Shown here: one piece after another, positions 23,470 through 37,000 of the stretch
How positions within the stretch are numbered: position 1 is the first letter of the stretch
Layout of the letters: every line of letters starts with the position of its first letter
Source of the DNA: Burhinus oedicnemus
Taxonomy: Eukaryota > Chordata > Aves > Charadriiformes > Burhinidae
Assembly (NCBI GenBank): GCA_008921705.1
Contig: VFFE01007215.1
Span: 3,856,101-3,920,100 of the forward strand
Reading direction: 5' to 3'
DNA length: 64,000 nt
The notes under the pieces: model-generated
The model's database searches: none
What the model was told of the DNA's origin: nothing
Seen by the model: only the letters and a program-made list of their open reading frames with translations
Translations under genes and position numbers: made by a program

Positions 23470-23504
23470 TGTTTTTTGTTTGGTTTTTGTTTGTTTGTTT
23501 TTTA
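23470..23504. repeat. T/G-rich low-complexity tract
   Basis: GTTTTTTGTTTGG and GTTTGTTTG units followed by a T run; simple sequence of the type seen repeatedly in this window. Confidence 0.85.
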
Positions 23505-26500
23505 TAGTACACATCAGTATTTCAAAATTTCAGGGTTCACACGAAGAAAAGAATTTATTTCCTTACGGCTTCTATGTCCAGGTTTTTGCCTTGGTTTTAT
23601 AATGGGATTCAACCCCATTCAACAAATCTTCTAGCATCATTTTTGGAAATAGACTGTAGGTTTTAAAGAAAGCAACCGAAGCCTGTTATTTTTCAGAATG
23701 ATAGTTAGATATTGACCTATGCTGAAGTCACTTCAAATTCAAACTATTTACTTACTTGGGAAATGGGATAAATTACTTTCCAGCTTTCAAATTGCTCAAA
23801 AATACCAAGATAGTACTTCGCTATTTCTATGTGCCAAGTAAGCACTACATGTCACTTCACATTAGATTTTACACAGATTAAGAAAAGTGCATTGCTCACT
23901 TTTGAAGCACTCAAGGCTTATCTCTTTCTACCACCAATGATTTACTCATTCCCTAATCTTAAAAATGAGGTTGAGCTTTGAGATATGATTTCTACATCTT
24001 AATATTCAGCTGTTGTTTTCATCTTAAGGCTCTGGAAGAAATATCCTTTTGTGAATGCCTTGTAGGAACGCTGTTCTTTCATAGCCCATCAGTACTTGTC
24101 CTACTGTGGTCAGGTTCTGATAATCGAAAAGCACTATTCTATCTGCTGTGTCCAAAAGGGAAACTTGGTTTCCTAAATAGGGTTTTTTCCAATAGTCATA
24201 AACTGGAAAAAATTACTATTTCATTTGAAAAATCTAATGCAAACACTATACAACACCACTGTGACAAGCACTTCAAGAAATCTTTGAATGTGTCCATTTT
24301 TTATACTTATGTACCAAATATTTGGCCCTGAATAATCAAATAAAGTCCCATTTCTTTCAAGATACTACGCATAAAAATAGCTAAAAAGGCACAAAAACCC
24401 TCCACATAGAACTTATTACCAGATAAGTGAAATCAGCAAGACTGCTATCACTTTGGCTAGGTGAATGTAAAGCACTTCTTCATTTAAATTTTCTTTATGA
24501 AGATCTCATTATTATTCTATTTATTCCCATTTTTTCCACCACAAGATTGCATTGCAATAAGTATTTGTATACATATTTGAAGGATACTGAGTTGTATTAA
24601 CCTCTAGACTAACTGGAATAAATTAATGGAATTATGTTCAGTTGATAGGTTTTCCCTGGCAATCAACAGATGATTTACCATTAGCCTCAAAAGCACAAGA
24701 GACTGCTTACCACACTACAGACATGTCCAGCAGGTCACGTTCCAAATAATCAAGGATTGGTTTCATTGAGTTTTCTTGCTTTCTTTCCACTTTGCTTTAG
24801 TGCTGCTCCCTCAGTTCATTAAAACCACATTTATACTAATGAGCGATTAGTAAATTTTCATTTTCTTATCCAGCCTAAGTTCCATAATATTGCCATACTA
24901 TTTCTCATTCAAATAAAAATTCTATTTGAATATTTAATCAGTGGAGCAAGGGTCTTCAATATCACATTTCTGTCTCCCCTTCTGCTATATATCTAACCAA
25001 CCACATGAAAAAAAATCTAATGAAAACTGAAAATATAGAATATAGACAGCTTGTAGTAAGCATGGGAAAGTTATTTTTCTGCTGTTATGATTATTTGCAG
25101 GAGTTGAGCTTTATTTTTTTCTTTTTCCTCAAGAAGACATCAAGCCAAAATAAAAACAAACTTGCACGTTAATAATTGAAAAAGCAACACAGATAAAGAC
25201 CTCCTTTTCCTTTTGTTACTTTAGCACTATACTCTATCCTGCCTGGGGAAATAACCATAAGGGTTTTGCTTTGTTTCCTTTTTATACTAATACTGAATCA
25301 TAAATGTTACTTATAGGCTTGTATTTTAAAAAGATTTAAATTTTGCAAAGTAAGTCGTCACCAACTCCCTATATTTAGGCCTGATGACTTATTCCCAAAA
25401 TACTAAATTGCTATTCCAGGTGGAAAAAGTTTGAAAAATACTGTGTACTCTGACAGCCATGCCTTTAGCAGAAAAAAAAAATCCTATGGCAGCATCACAC
25501 TGTAACAGGATAAATCATCAACCTTCAGGGTGCTGCTTGGACTTACAAATCCCTGAAACATTAAATCAACTCTGTCCTTTTCCTGAAGTTGAGGTCTGCT
25601 GATCTGCTCTCACCAGCAACCCCAAATGCGTATGTTTTACTGCCCAATGGCAAGGTGCTCTCAGATTCCCTAACCCCAACAGTCTGGCAGAGCCCACATT
25701 TACAAGCCTTCAGGGCGTGCTGCAGGGCTTATCTATTTATTCAGGCTTTTGCCTGAGGAGCTGGCTGCAGAAGCAAAGAGAAGGTTGGTAAGTTCTCTTT
25801 ATTTGACAACAAGGTCATTTTTATGTATTCATTTATGTACATGTGCCTTGAGATTATGATAGGCATATTTCATACAATAACAAACAACTTCAGTCCTACC
25901 CTAATTAACTTTGACTAAATAGGAAAAGAATTCTCCAGGTCTCCATTATAGATAAATTCCTGTAAAAACTAGCCATGAACACAGATGCTACAAAATAGAA
26001 GGGCTGGTCAGACCCAAAATTAAAAGGGGAAAAAAATGTAGCTTTTCACAGGTTGAGATACACATATGAAAATTTAAAGCCAATTTATAAAATTTATGTC
26101 AGTAAATACATGATTTTTCTGTTTGGTACTATCAAAGCCTTTCCTTCGAAGTCCTTTGAATTATTATTGAATAACACAGAAGAGAAATTATTCTGCCCTC
26201 TCAGTATAACTGTGGGCATAATTTTGCAAGTGTTCACAAGTTTTAGAGATACTGTAGTTCACTAGACTTGGAAGAAAATAAAAGGAGCTTCTAAGAAGAG
26301 AGTAGTACCCTGTAAAGGAGCACAAAATGGTACATTCATGGTGTTATACTGAAATAATACAATCAATACAAGAAATCAACTGGAAAGTGAAGCTGATTGA
26401 ATACTTTCTGACAAATCTAAAGAGACTTTCCTGTAGGTGTTGGTTTGACCTGTTCCCTGAAGAAACAAGAGAAGCACATTATATTGCCAAGTCTAGGGCA

Positions 26501-29500
26501 CAGCTAAGATATAACGTTGTTTTAAGGAAAGAAAAAAAAAAGAAAACGTGTTTAAGCTGACACACATCAGTTCAACAAATGGGTTTGAAAGAAATGCAGT
26601 AAGTCTTACGGCACCCATTTTCTACTGTGGCTAAATGACTTGGACTCTAACTTGTATGTTACTTAGCAGTGCCAAGTATCAGTAAAAAAGATGTTGCTTC
26701 AGTGACAAACTCTCCCTAATCTGGGATTGTTCATATCCCAGGCCAATGTATTAAACTACAGCAGAACAGCAGTATTCAGCAGAGCCAATAAAAGGCTCTA
26801 TGAAGATTTTAGAGAGGCCAAGAGAAACTTCAACCCTATAAAAATCTCTGTTCTACGTTTGCAGTTTATCAGAAGGAGTTAAAATGAGTCATTCTGGTTT
26901 GGGTGGCTGGATAGACCAGTTTAAGAATTGCTCTGCACTGACGGAGATGCAAAGTGACAGAAATGCAACTGAGGATCGTAGCAAAAGCTATGAAGTGACC
27001 AAGTACCAAGGGCTTATAAAAGAACCTGAAGTTGCAAAATGAGGGCTCTTACTGTTTTTAGAAACCTATTCAAACCAACAGAATAGCTCATCCACAACTG
27101 ACGTTATTACCAAAGGGAATGCGTGGCAGGTTTGCACTTCAATAGCAGAAATGAGATAGAAGACTGATTTTCACATGTACTGCAAGTATGAAATCATACC
27201 TATGCCTCAATGATGAGCATGTTCCAAATACCTTTGAGAAATGTTCACAGCAAGTAAACAGAAAACTGTGTGTACTAAGAATAGTACAAGAAGAGCAGAC
27301 CTCAAGAACAGAACTTGTTTTACAGGGAGGGAAATGCATGCTGCAATGTCACAAACACGAATGTAAAATGGAAGTGGATAATACGCTCAGCAGGTCACAC
27401 TTGAAAGCTTTCTCTTCCAATACCTAAATTACAGCAACATTCCTAAGTATGACCTATCCTTTTTACACAAATATCAAGAGATCTTTATCTTTAATTAACT
27501 AATGGAAGTTTTTTGGCTTGACTAATCTGTGGCTGGCTAACAAATTTGTGTTTTATGCCATAATATCAAAACAGATGTTTTATACAACACAGAACCCGTT
27601 CACTAATTTTTCCCCAGTTCCAGGTATCCATTTCCCTTTCCTTGTATTTCAGAAGAGACAGAGTAATCAGAACTGGGAGCTGGAAGATTTGGAGTGAAAA
27701 CCTGTGGGGATTTTCCAATTTTTCACCCTTGGGCTCCTGTAGTGACTTATGGAGAATGTCATGTTTCTCTACAGACAGTAAAACAAAGTTCTTCCTTAAG
27801 CACAAACAGAAACTCAGGATGACTTTAAATTTCAAACTTATCTTCAGTCTCCATGGTAAGATAACACAGCCCATAGCTCAGCTGCACAATCTACTGTGTG
27901 TCTGCTTCCCAGTGTGAGTAGGGGAACAGTGGATTAAAGTCCTATTGCCGGCTTGGCTACAAGTTGTGTAGAAATGCCACATTAAGATTGCCTTACCATG
28001 AACAATCATCCCGTCTGGCTTAGGGTCAACTGCCACGTATGTAATGTAATGATTCTGAGAAGAAAGATGAGGTTGATGGTGTAAACTCAACTTTCCAAAG
28101 TAAACTCAGAAGCCTGCCACAGCAATTTCAAAGTACGTGAACTTTTTTTTTTTGACATATGCAAACATTTTATTTTTGTCTTACCACTATGTATAGATTT
28201 AATAGTGTTCGTTTAAATTGTTGGGCTAAAGCCTTATTTAACAGTAGTGAAAGACTGAAATACAAGACCCCCTGGAGCATGATTTGCATTGATAACATTT
28301 TTTCTGATAGTAACTGGAAAGTACAGTTAGTCTCGCATATAACTGATAAAGTTTCTAAAAACGTAAAGCTAAAGAGAGTTATTTACTGTGAAAACTTCCT
28401 TACTTCACTTCAAACACCATGCACTTTACCCAGAAAAGTCATTAAACCACTAAGACTTAAACTATGAGTAACTAATGTCACGAGGTTGAGGTTTTTTGAT
28501 CATCACCTATTTATTCAGAACTTCTGACAATTGTCACCAATACTGGAATGCTAAAAGTGATTACGTTATCCAGCCAACGTGGTTGGAATGGAAAGAAAAG
28601 AAAAAGCTGTTTTTTCCAAGGTTTAGGAACATAAAGTCCTTAATCTGTCTACTTGTTTATCATGAGACCGCTCTGTCTTTGTCGGGGATGTGATAACCGC
28701 ACATAACAGATGGTCCGCCAAAACCCTATCACGTTTGCTTCAATTATTTGTGAAAGACTGCAGAGGGGGAGGGAAGAACTATGATTATACAATAAAATCT
28801 GAAAGGAATACAAAGCCAGGTACTAAACCATAGCAAGAATGATATGCTGAAGGAAATAGATATTTATGCACAAGTTACCCTGAAAGTGCTCCAGGATATT
28901 CCACTTGAACAGAAAAGATGAGAAGTACAGAGCCAAACACTCGTGATGCCAAAAAAGGATAGTTTCATTGTTCATTCTGCCTACTCAATTTTTTCCAACA
29001 CTCCAAAGGCACACACGCCTCACTTTGCATAGCTTGTCCATAAAATTACTAGTTTAATATTATGAGAACATATGTAAAAGATAAAGATACACCACTAAGT
29101 GTAGTAATTAAGCCTAATTGCAAAAGGATCTAAAGGTCAAACTTGTAATGTGAAAGGAGACTAAATGATCTTTTAAATATAAGGCAATGCTCAGCACAAC
29201 AGAGGTGTGCTTTCTGATTCTCCTAAGCCCTTAAGAATGCTTTTTCATGGGCCAAATGCAGGAGGATGTGTAGAACAGACTTACCAAATCCTCCTTCATT
29301 TCCATGTGTCTTCTGAATTTGCCACCACCACTCCACCAAAACACAAATGACAACAATGTGGTGCTACTTCAAACATTTAAATATTAATGATAAAGGAAAT
29401 ACATCAGAAAAGAGGTGGGTTTTTAATTTTTTCTATTTTTTTCTGAGCTAAAAGGTATTACGTAGTCTGACTTCCTGTGTATTACAAACCACTGTATTTT

Positions 29501-32500
29501 TAGCTGCGTACCTCTCCCTCGCTAGATCCAGTAAGTTACATTTATCAAGATTATCCTCCTCAAGGTGCCAATACTTCTCGTGAAGAGACCAAAAAACAGA
29601 AGAACAACCAATTACTTTTGACAGTACATTCCAAAGATTACTCTCTCACACATGGAAAAAGTCCAAAAACCAGTTTGCTTCAGTTTCTTCCCTGCCACTG
29701 GCCATTGGTAAATGCTCCTCTTTCAAAATTCTTCCATACTGAGTGCTTTCCCTGTCAGGATACACTGGAAAAAACACAAGTGATTTTCCATATATTAGAT
29801 AAATTATATACACACCAATATAATTATATGAGATAAATAAATATGTAACAGCTTAAATCTGACTCTATAGGAGTATTTTTCTCTATCCAGAACTTCCAGA
29901 AGGAAGCTGCTTTCTCCACCTTGCTCAAGTCTACCGTTCGTTTTGAAGTAGACACTAAAACTCCCTTTAGCTTCATCATTGATTTCATCAGCGTCACAAA
30001 TGTAAGTTACCTCTGTATTTGTACTTGTATTTGATTGTATATTCAAGGATAACAGTGAACTTTGAGTGATATTCAATTTAAGATGATGGTTAGCTATGAA
30101 GCCCAGAGTCTTCTCTCATCCATAAGAAGTGACTGAGTATGTTTGTTCTGTGCTGTGCGGTTCTACACTCCACACTGGGTTTTCTAACATGAATTATTTG
30201 AATGGGGTCCATTTCCTCAGAGCAACCTAAACTGCACAACCTGGCTGGCTCTTCAGAATTATTTATGCTTAACTATTCATTCACTCACCTTTGTTAACCC
30301 CATTATCTCCTTCACCTTTGCTTTACTTTCAGATCATTGCTACATATATTGAATGACACTGGACATTGGACCACTCCTCATCAAAATTCTCTGTAATTAC
30401 TCTTTCTTCAAATAAGATTCCTTTCAATAGTTGTTTTGAACTACAACAACTATTTCTCTCTTCTTGGATGTACTTAAGTGATACTGTATAGGAGTAAATG
30501 TTTTTCCTTCCCAGAATGAGATGAAAATACATGTCATACATTCACAATTAGAAATATTTGCCCCGCTTAAAGTGTCAGAGAATAAAACCAGCTTATTTCA
30601 GAGGGCATTTTCCATAAATCCACAAACATCATTAATCCATATTGCCTTCTCTATTGTGTCACTTAATCCTAACACCAACTGACTACACTACAGCTGCCCT
30701 GGGCATCCAGCTTGCTTGTTTTAAACATCAGAATGACAGTAGTGCTTCAAGGCTTGTGGATTCTCATTCTTAATCAATTAGATCTCAAAGGAAATATTCT
30801 GGTCAGAAAAGGACATTGCTCATTCCAATCTAGTTAAAAAAAAAAATCAGTACACTTAGTATTCACAATCTTAAGTGCAACATACTTTGCAAGGGGTACT
30901 ACATAAACTATACAAGCTATTCTAAGAAAAATAATTTATGTTCAAGTAGCATGTCACTGTATGTTAGACCCACACTATCACCACAGAGTTGCAGTCTTAC
31001 AGGAATCAGAGAAAAAAGCTAAATCCTTTTCATTACATTTCAGTACTTGAAACAATTAACTACTTTGATTCCCCAAATTTACAGGTGTAAACAAAAGAGA
31101 TGCAAGAGTAAATTTTCTGTGCTCCTCCCTTACCTTTATATAGATCTGCTACAGTGAGCGGTTCCTTTCATATACAAAGGAGATAATAAATTACATGACC
31201 AAAAAATAAGGTTATTAGAAAGAACTGTAGTGTTTACTATTAACAGTAGCAAACCCCAAATTTCTGTGATAACTAAACTATGTTCTTGGAGGTTTTAGAA
31301 TTTGTTTCAAAGGTATTTGAATCCTCCCTTAGTGAGCTGGGAGTTCTGACTGAAGCCTTAACTCTCTGTTTAGAGGTAACTACATCTTACACTTTGGGGT
31401 GAGATGTGCCTGAAATTTGAAGTTCATTTTAACAATTCATCTTCCAAGCTGTATACAGTAACAGATCTCAGAAGTTATTGCAAGGCAGTGCATTCCTGCA
31501 GTGTATTGCATAGCTCATACAAATGAAGCTTCCACCTCTCCTACTGAAAAGGATGCTTTAAAGGCAGACTACAATGTGGAAGCCTCCCTTACGGTACAGC
31601 TCCATCGCTCTACAAAACCCTTACCCAAAATGAATGACAGCTTTCAGGTTCTGAAACAAAGTCTCATATCCATAGAAGGCTTAAGCTTGAGAGTCTGCTT
31701 CCCTCTTCACTAAGCACACCTCTTGGTTTGCTCTTTGACATGTAACGCTTATCAGTATAACACTTCTCACCATTTGAGGCAAAAATCCATAATGGTGTAA
31801 GAGTGCTCCAAGAGCATACACTAATTGTCACTGCCTTGAGACACTTCAAAAAGGTAATGATCAGTTCAATGTCCATTAACTCTATTATGACCTGTTCAGA
31901 TCAGACTTTCCCCTAGAAGAGACATCAAGACAATTTGAGTTTCACTGTTAGTTTTTGATAAAAATAATGACATTGACAAAAGGTGATGAAGCTGCAGTAG
32001 GTGTAGAGTTCCCTACAAATGATTTTGGAAAGCACCAGTACAAGGCAGCGTGGGAATCAGACTGATGAAAATTATTTAAACCATCCCATGATACATGAAT
32101 AACCCAAATTCCTTCCTCTCAGTGTTCAAGAAGTGTAGTGATAATGTCAGCTTCTCCCAATACGCATGTTGGGTATGAAATCAGAGATCTTGGGACTTGC
32201 CATGGAATGTTGCTTCCTGCTCATTTTCCTGGCAGTGAAATCCCTCTTTGGCCATTAACAAGAGCCAGGGACAGTTCAGCTGAGCCACCATCTAATTTCT
32301 CTAATAAAGGAAAACAAGTCTAAGTAACCTGTGAAAAGGATGGAGGGAAAGACTCTGCAGTTTACAACCATCCCTCTTGTGAATTCAATCAGTCTTTTCA
32401 GTGTCTTGTTCAAAACAAATGCGTTCCATCACATGTGTCATTGCAGATGATAATTATATTCAATCCTATTTAAGTCTTCATTGTAGGAGGAAAACAAAAT

Positions 32501-33116
32501 AGCATCTGCACTTCTGTTAATTTTTACTTGTATATGTGAACAATTAACTGCAAAGAACGTTAATGGTCAAATACATGTAAGTCATGTCTATGTGTAACAC
32601 TCTACAAAGAGAGAGCATTCAGCATTTTCCACTCCATTTCAGAGTAAAAAGAATAAAAGTAAATATGAGAGCTATGTAACACAGAATTCTTTATAGCCAC
32701 GCTGTTTCAGTTGTAGATGTGCACTTTTCTTGTCTGTCTAGCCTTATGGAGGCTGTACCTACTTTAAACAGTATGAAATTCAATAATTTCAAAGAAAATT
32801 TAACTATAACAGCAGCAGCAAGCCATTATGTTCCACCAATCCATCATTTTTATGGAAAAAATGTATTTTCTTCACAATGAGCAATTTATAGATTCAGAGA
32901 GTACATCTGGGATTTATATTTGTAGTCTATTATTTCACAAAAAATAGTTCTAGTAAGAGTAAGGCTAGATAAATATTGGAAGAGTTTGACATTTTGTGTA
33001 GATTATTTCTAAGATCTGAAAATAATTTGGTAAGCATTGCACCAAACAGTGAATTGAAAAATCTGCAGCTGCTAAGCTGATGTATTACTTTAAAAGAATA
33101 TATATATTCCCATTGG

Positions 33117-33166
33117 AAACAAAACAAAAACAACAACAACCACAAACCCCCCCAAAAAAACCCACC
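33117..33166. repeat. A/C-rich low-complexity tract
   Basis: AAACAAAACAAAAACAACAACAACC-type sequence followed by seven C, seven A and CCCACC. It resembles the G/T-rich tracts elsewhere in the window but in the opposite orientation. Confidence 0.85.
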
Positions 33167-33537
33167 TCTTTAAAGTAGATGTTATTTGCACCATTTGCTT
33201 ACCTTTGGCTTCAAGAGTGTAACCTCTTATGACCACTAAATGGGTAGGACAGTTTTCTGGTGATTCACATTGTGTCACCTGCTCACTGATAGAAACTTGT
33301 GGCACACAACTCAATCAATAGTTAACAGTAAAAACCTACAGGGATATGTATGTGTGTATCTCATCCCCTTCCGGAGAAGATAAGCGGACAACGAAAGATT
33401 CTCACTGCTCCTTTAAAGCCAGTTTCGGTGTCTCCATGCTGTACACACCATTAGGGACAAACCTGAATTACGAGATTTCCTCCTGAAGACAGATTTTTAA
33501 CTCCTGTGCTCCCTTAGCAATTAAATGAGGTGCTGTG

Positions 33538-33601
33538 GGCTGGTTTGGCTTTTTGTTGTTGGGTTTTTTGGTTTCTTTGTCTGTTGTTTGTTTTGGTTTT
33601 T
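33538..33601. repeat. T/G-rich low-complexity tract
   Basis: Irregular units of GGTTT, TTGTTG and GTTTGTTTTGG over about 64 bases; no coding content. Confidence 0.85.
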
Positions 33602-34045
33602 AGAGCAACAGTAATCTTTACAGGTAAATCATGCATTGTCCATGCAGGATATTCTAAATATTCATTCAAAGACTTTAAGTAAATATTAAGTCAAGTAGTA
33701 GCATTCTTCATTTTTCTGTAAGATGAAGGTTAGCTAAAAATACTAAGAGCATTCTTTCCCCACACTTTAAAAATATTATAATTTCTAAGCAGTTTGACAC
33801 TAAATCAGGCAGAAAGCGTGCCTCTCTTCAAAGGCAGTCTTTTCACAAGACTCTCTTCTCCTGTTCTGAAAAGAGATTCTTGGTTTTTGGGAGGAATCCG
33901 CATGTTGCAACAAGATACCCAAGCAAACCTAACTATTTGTAGGAAACAATAGATAAAATTTTGCCTTCAGAATCCCACAAGCAATCTTTTATTAGAAGAT
34001 ATTTTGTGTTAGATCTTCTTAAGTGTATAAGGTCCAAAGCTAACG

Positions 34046-34084
34046 TTGGGTTTTGTCTGGGGTTTTTTTTGTTGTTGTTTTTTT
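34046..34084. repeat. T/G-rich low-complexity tract
   Basis: TTGGGTTTTGTCTGGGG followed by T runs and GTTGTTG; similar composition to the tract at 33538-33601, about 450 bases upstream. Confidence 0.85.
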
Positions 34085-37000
34085 ACTCTAGATTATCCTT
34101 TATTACAGTATGACATTAATTTCACATAATGTCAACAATATACAAGTTATACTAATGAAAATAAATATACAAACACAAGAGTAATACATAGATTAATCTA
34201 GACGGACAGTAAATGTGTTCTTTCCCAAATAAATGGGTTCAAACTGCTAAATGAATTGGAGTATTAGCTTCAAAACACCTACCTATAACTTTAATTTCCT
34301 TATGCTATGAAATAATGTTCCTATGTATTTTCAAAGTAATAGGAATCAAATAATTTGAAATTTACCTACTGGTAAGGGGTGTTTTCAGGTATCTTCTGTT
34401 CCGTGCCTATGGATAATTAATGCTTTATACAGTGGGGAAAAAAAAGAGGAAACCAACCTTCGTATGCCTTTAACATTCTTAGTCCCTCTTGATACACAAC
34501 CTCACCTCTTTCCCTATAATAGTTTCCCAATTTATTAAAATTGATTCTACACTATAGACATAGGATGTGCAAACCAAATTTATGTCTAGATTTGAACAAT
34601 GAAAAAAGTGTTAATGCTTGAAAGCATTCCTTCCTTTCCCACTTCACACTTGGGCTTTGGGCTTTCATGCAGTCCAAGAGATGAAAAGTTATTCTCCCAC
34701 AGAGCACACCTCAAAATGAGGATCAGTAAAAAAAAATATTTTGCAAAAAAAAAAAAAAATGTTTTTTTGGCAAGGTCCTCCGTTACATGGGCTTACTTAA
34801 GAGAAGCTTTGGAGACCTTTTCTGAAAAGATCTATACTAATTTTTCTGATTAAAATTCCTCGGTTTTCAAACTTGAATAGATTCATTAACATAAATAGGT
34901 TTAATACTTGAATGAATAATAAAATTTTCATCAATGCATCAGTACTGTGCAACAGCAACAGTGTCTGGTTTGTAAAATCTCTAAGAAAACAGTATACACA
35001 AAGTATGGGCATATTGAAATTCATTAAAAAACCAGAAGATAGTATTCTTGTGGACAAATCTCAAGAATTTAGTGAATTTAATCAATAGTCACCCTAAATA
35101 AGCAATCGGATGCTATCCAAGTCAGATAAGGCAGTTCTAAAACAGGCATTTCCTGTTTCAAGTGTCTTGCTTGCGAGACTAGTAACTATTCACCTCTTGA
35201 GCGCACAATCAAACCTGTTACCTACTATCTAAACCATCTACAAGATTTAATAAACAGTAATTTCACCTTGCTGCTAGTAAACTATTACTGAAGCTACGTG
35301 AAGTCTCACTGAAACAAAAATATACAAAAGAAGAAAGTTCTTCTTGACAGTAACATATTCTGACACACAAAACCAAATCTTTGACTGAAGACTAATGGAC
35401 TTTAACTGTCATATTTGAATAAATTATAAAACTTTGAATTGCAAAAAATATTTGCAAAATGTGCCTTGAATCACTGCAAGAGGACTGCGATTCAGCAGAT
35501 GTGCTGATTACTCAGTTATTAAAGATCCTGTAGCACATTTGCAAAAAGCAGAAGATAAAAGTTAACATTCTCCCTAAGTTCCAACTTAAGTAAAGTTCAC
35601 CTGCTGTGACTCAATTTCCCACAAATGTGCCGTTAGATAAATCCATGTTCACTTCTCCCCAAATAGTCTCCCGTACAGTGTCATAGTGGCAGAAAAGACT
35701 GCGTATCAGCTCTACAGCGTTAGATGTGCAGTTGTATTTGTTTGTTCCAAGTAAGAATTGACTTATGGAGCAGAAACCCATTACGCTTACTATACAAGTA
35801 CCACGACAAAGAGTTTACAGTTGCAGGGATCTGCATAAGCTCCATTTATAGCATGCAAAAGATACACTGGAAGATTAAGATTTTACACACAGGTGCTTTT
35901 GGCTTTATTATCATTATATTAATAATACATAGCACAGAAATATATTTGTCAGTCACTACTGAACAACACTGGATGCACGAAGCAGATGAAATTAGAAGCC
36001 ATGCCCTCAATGGCAAAATCCAAACAGCTTTGAAGGCTTCCGATTAAAAACTCCCAGTTACCCAGCAAGTGCTATTAAACTCTCATTCCCCAATTTGGAT
36101 TCATGTAACATGGTGGATTTGGCTTCAATTCTTGCAGTTGTTCATGGATGCAGCAAGCTTGAATCCTGCAAATGGCACACTGATTTGAGACTACTTGCAT
36201 AGTTATATTTGTTTAGTATCTTAATTCTTATTTCTCCACTGTAGAGCACAACCACAGGAAAAAAGATTAAGAAAATAAGGTTTTTGGACCCAGTAGCTAT
36301 ATTACTGTGTTCTCTATTACACTAAACCATCTTGTTGCCCATGAGAATGTGGGCTTTTTTTTATTATTATTTAATTCTTATGTTTCTCAATTCTTTTATG
36401 ATCTCTCACCACATGGTCTTTCACTGCATGTACAAATCCATTTGGCTACAGGCTATAGACAGCACAGCTTCCAGGCACCACTGTTCAATAACTAACAGGA
36501 AAGGGGGAAAGGGCTGAATATAATTTATTATGGGATTAATTTTCTTTTTCTTAATAATTAGTTGATAAATGAAAAAAAGGAAGATTTTATTGATATTCAA
36601 TTTTTTCATCCTTCTATTAAATAGTAACTTGAAAGTTTCACATCTGAAAATGCTCAGGGAAGTGCTACTACTCATACGAATAAAATATTCAAGGAAAATT
36701 GTAAGTTTCACTTCCACTTGACTGTTCTTGGACCACTCTAACACATGGTAAAGCACTAAAGCAAACCAAGGTAAGTCCCCCTAAAAGCTGGAGAATGATT
36801 TAATGATAATAACTATTTCATATATTGAATTTGCCCTCCACACACAGTGCAAATACTAGAGATCTAATGGAGTGTTTTAGAAATTCTGGAAGAAGAGAGC
36901 AGGGGAGAGGAGAGGATGGCTCCTAAAGGACAAGACAGATTGCGAAAGTAACTATTAATCCTTGACTAGAAACACTGAGATTTGAAAAAATTGATCTCCT

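Noticed and set aside
27566..27917. Paired open frames of 91-102 codons on opposite strands
   Set aside because: No recognisable domain and no supporting signals. The mutual overlap suggests chance.
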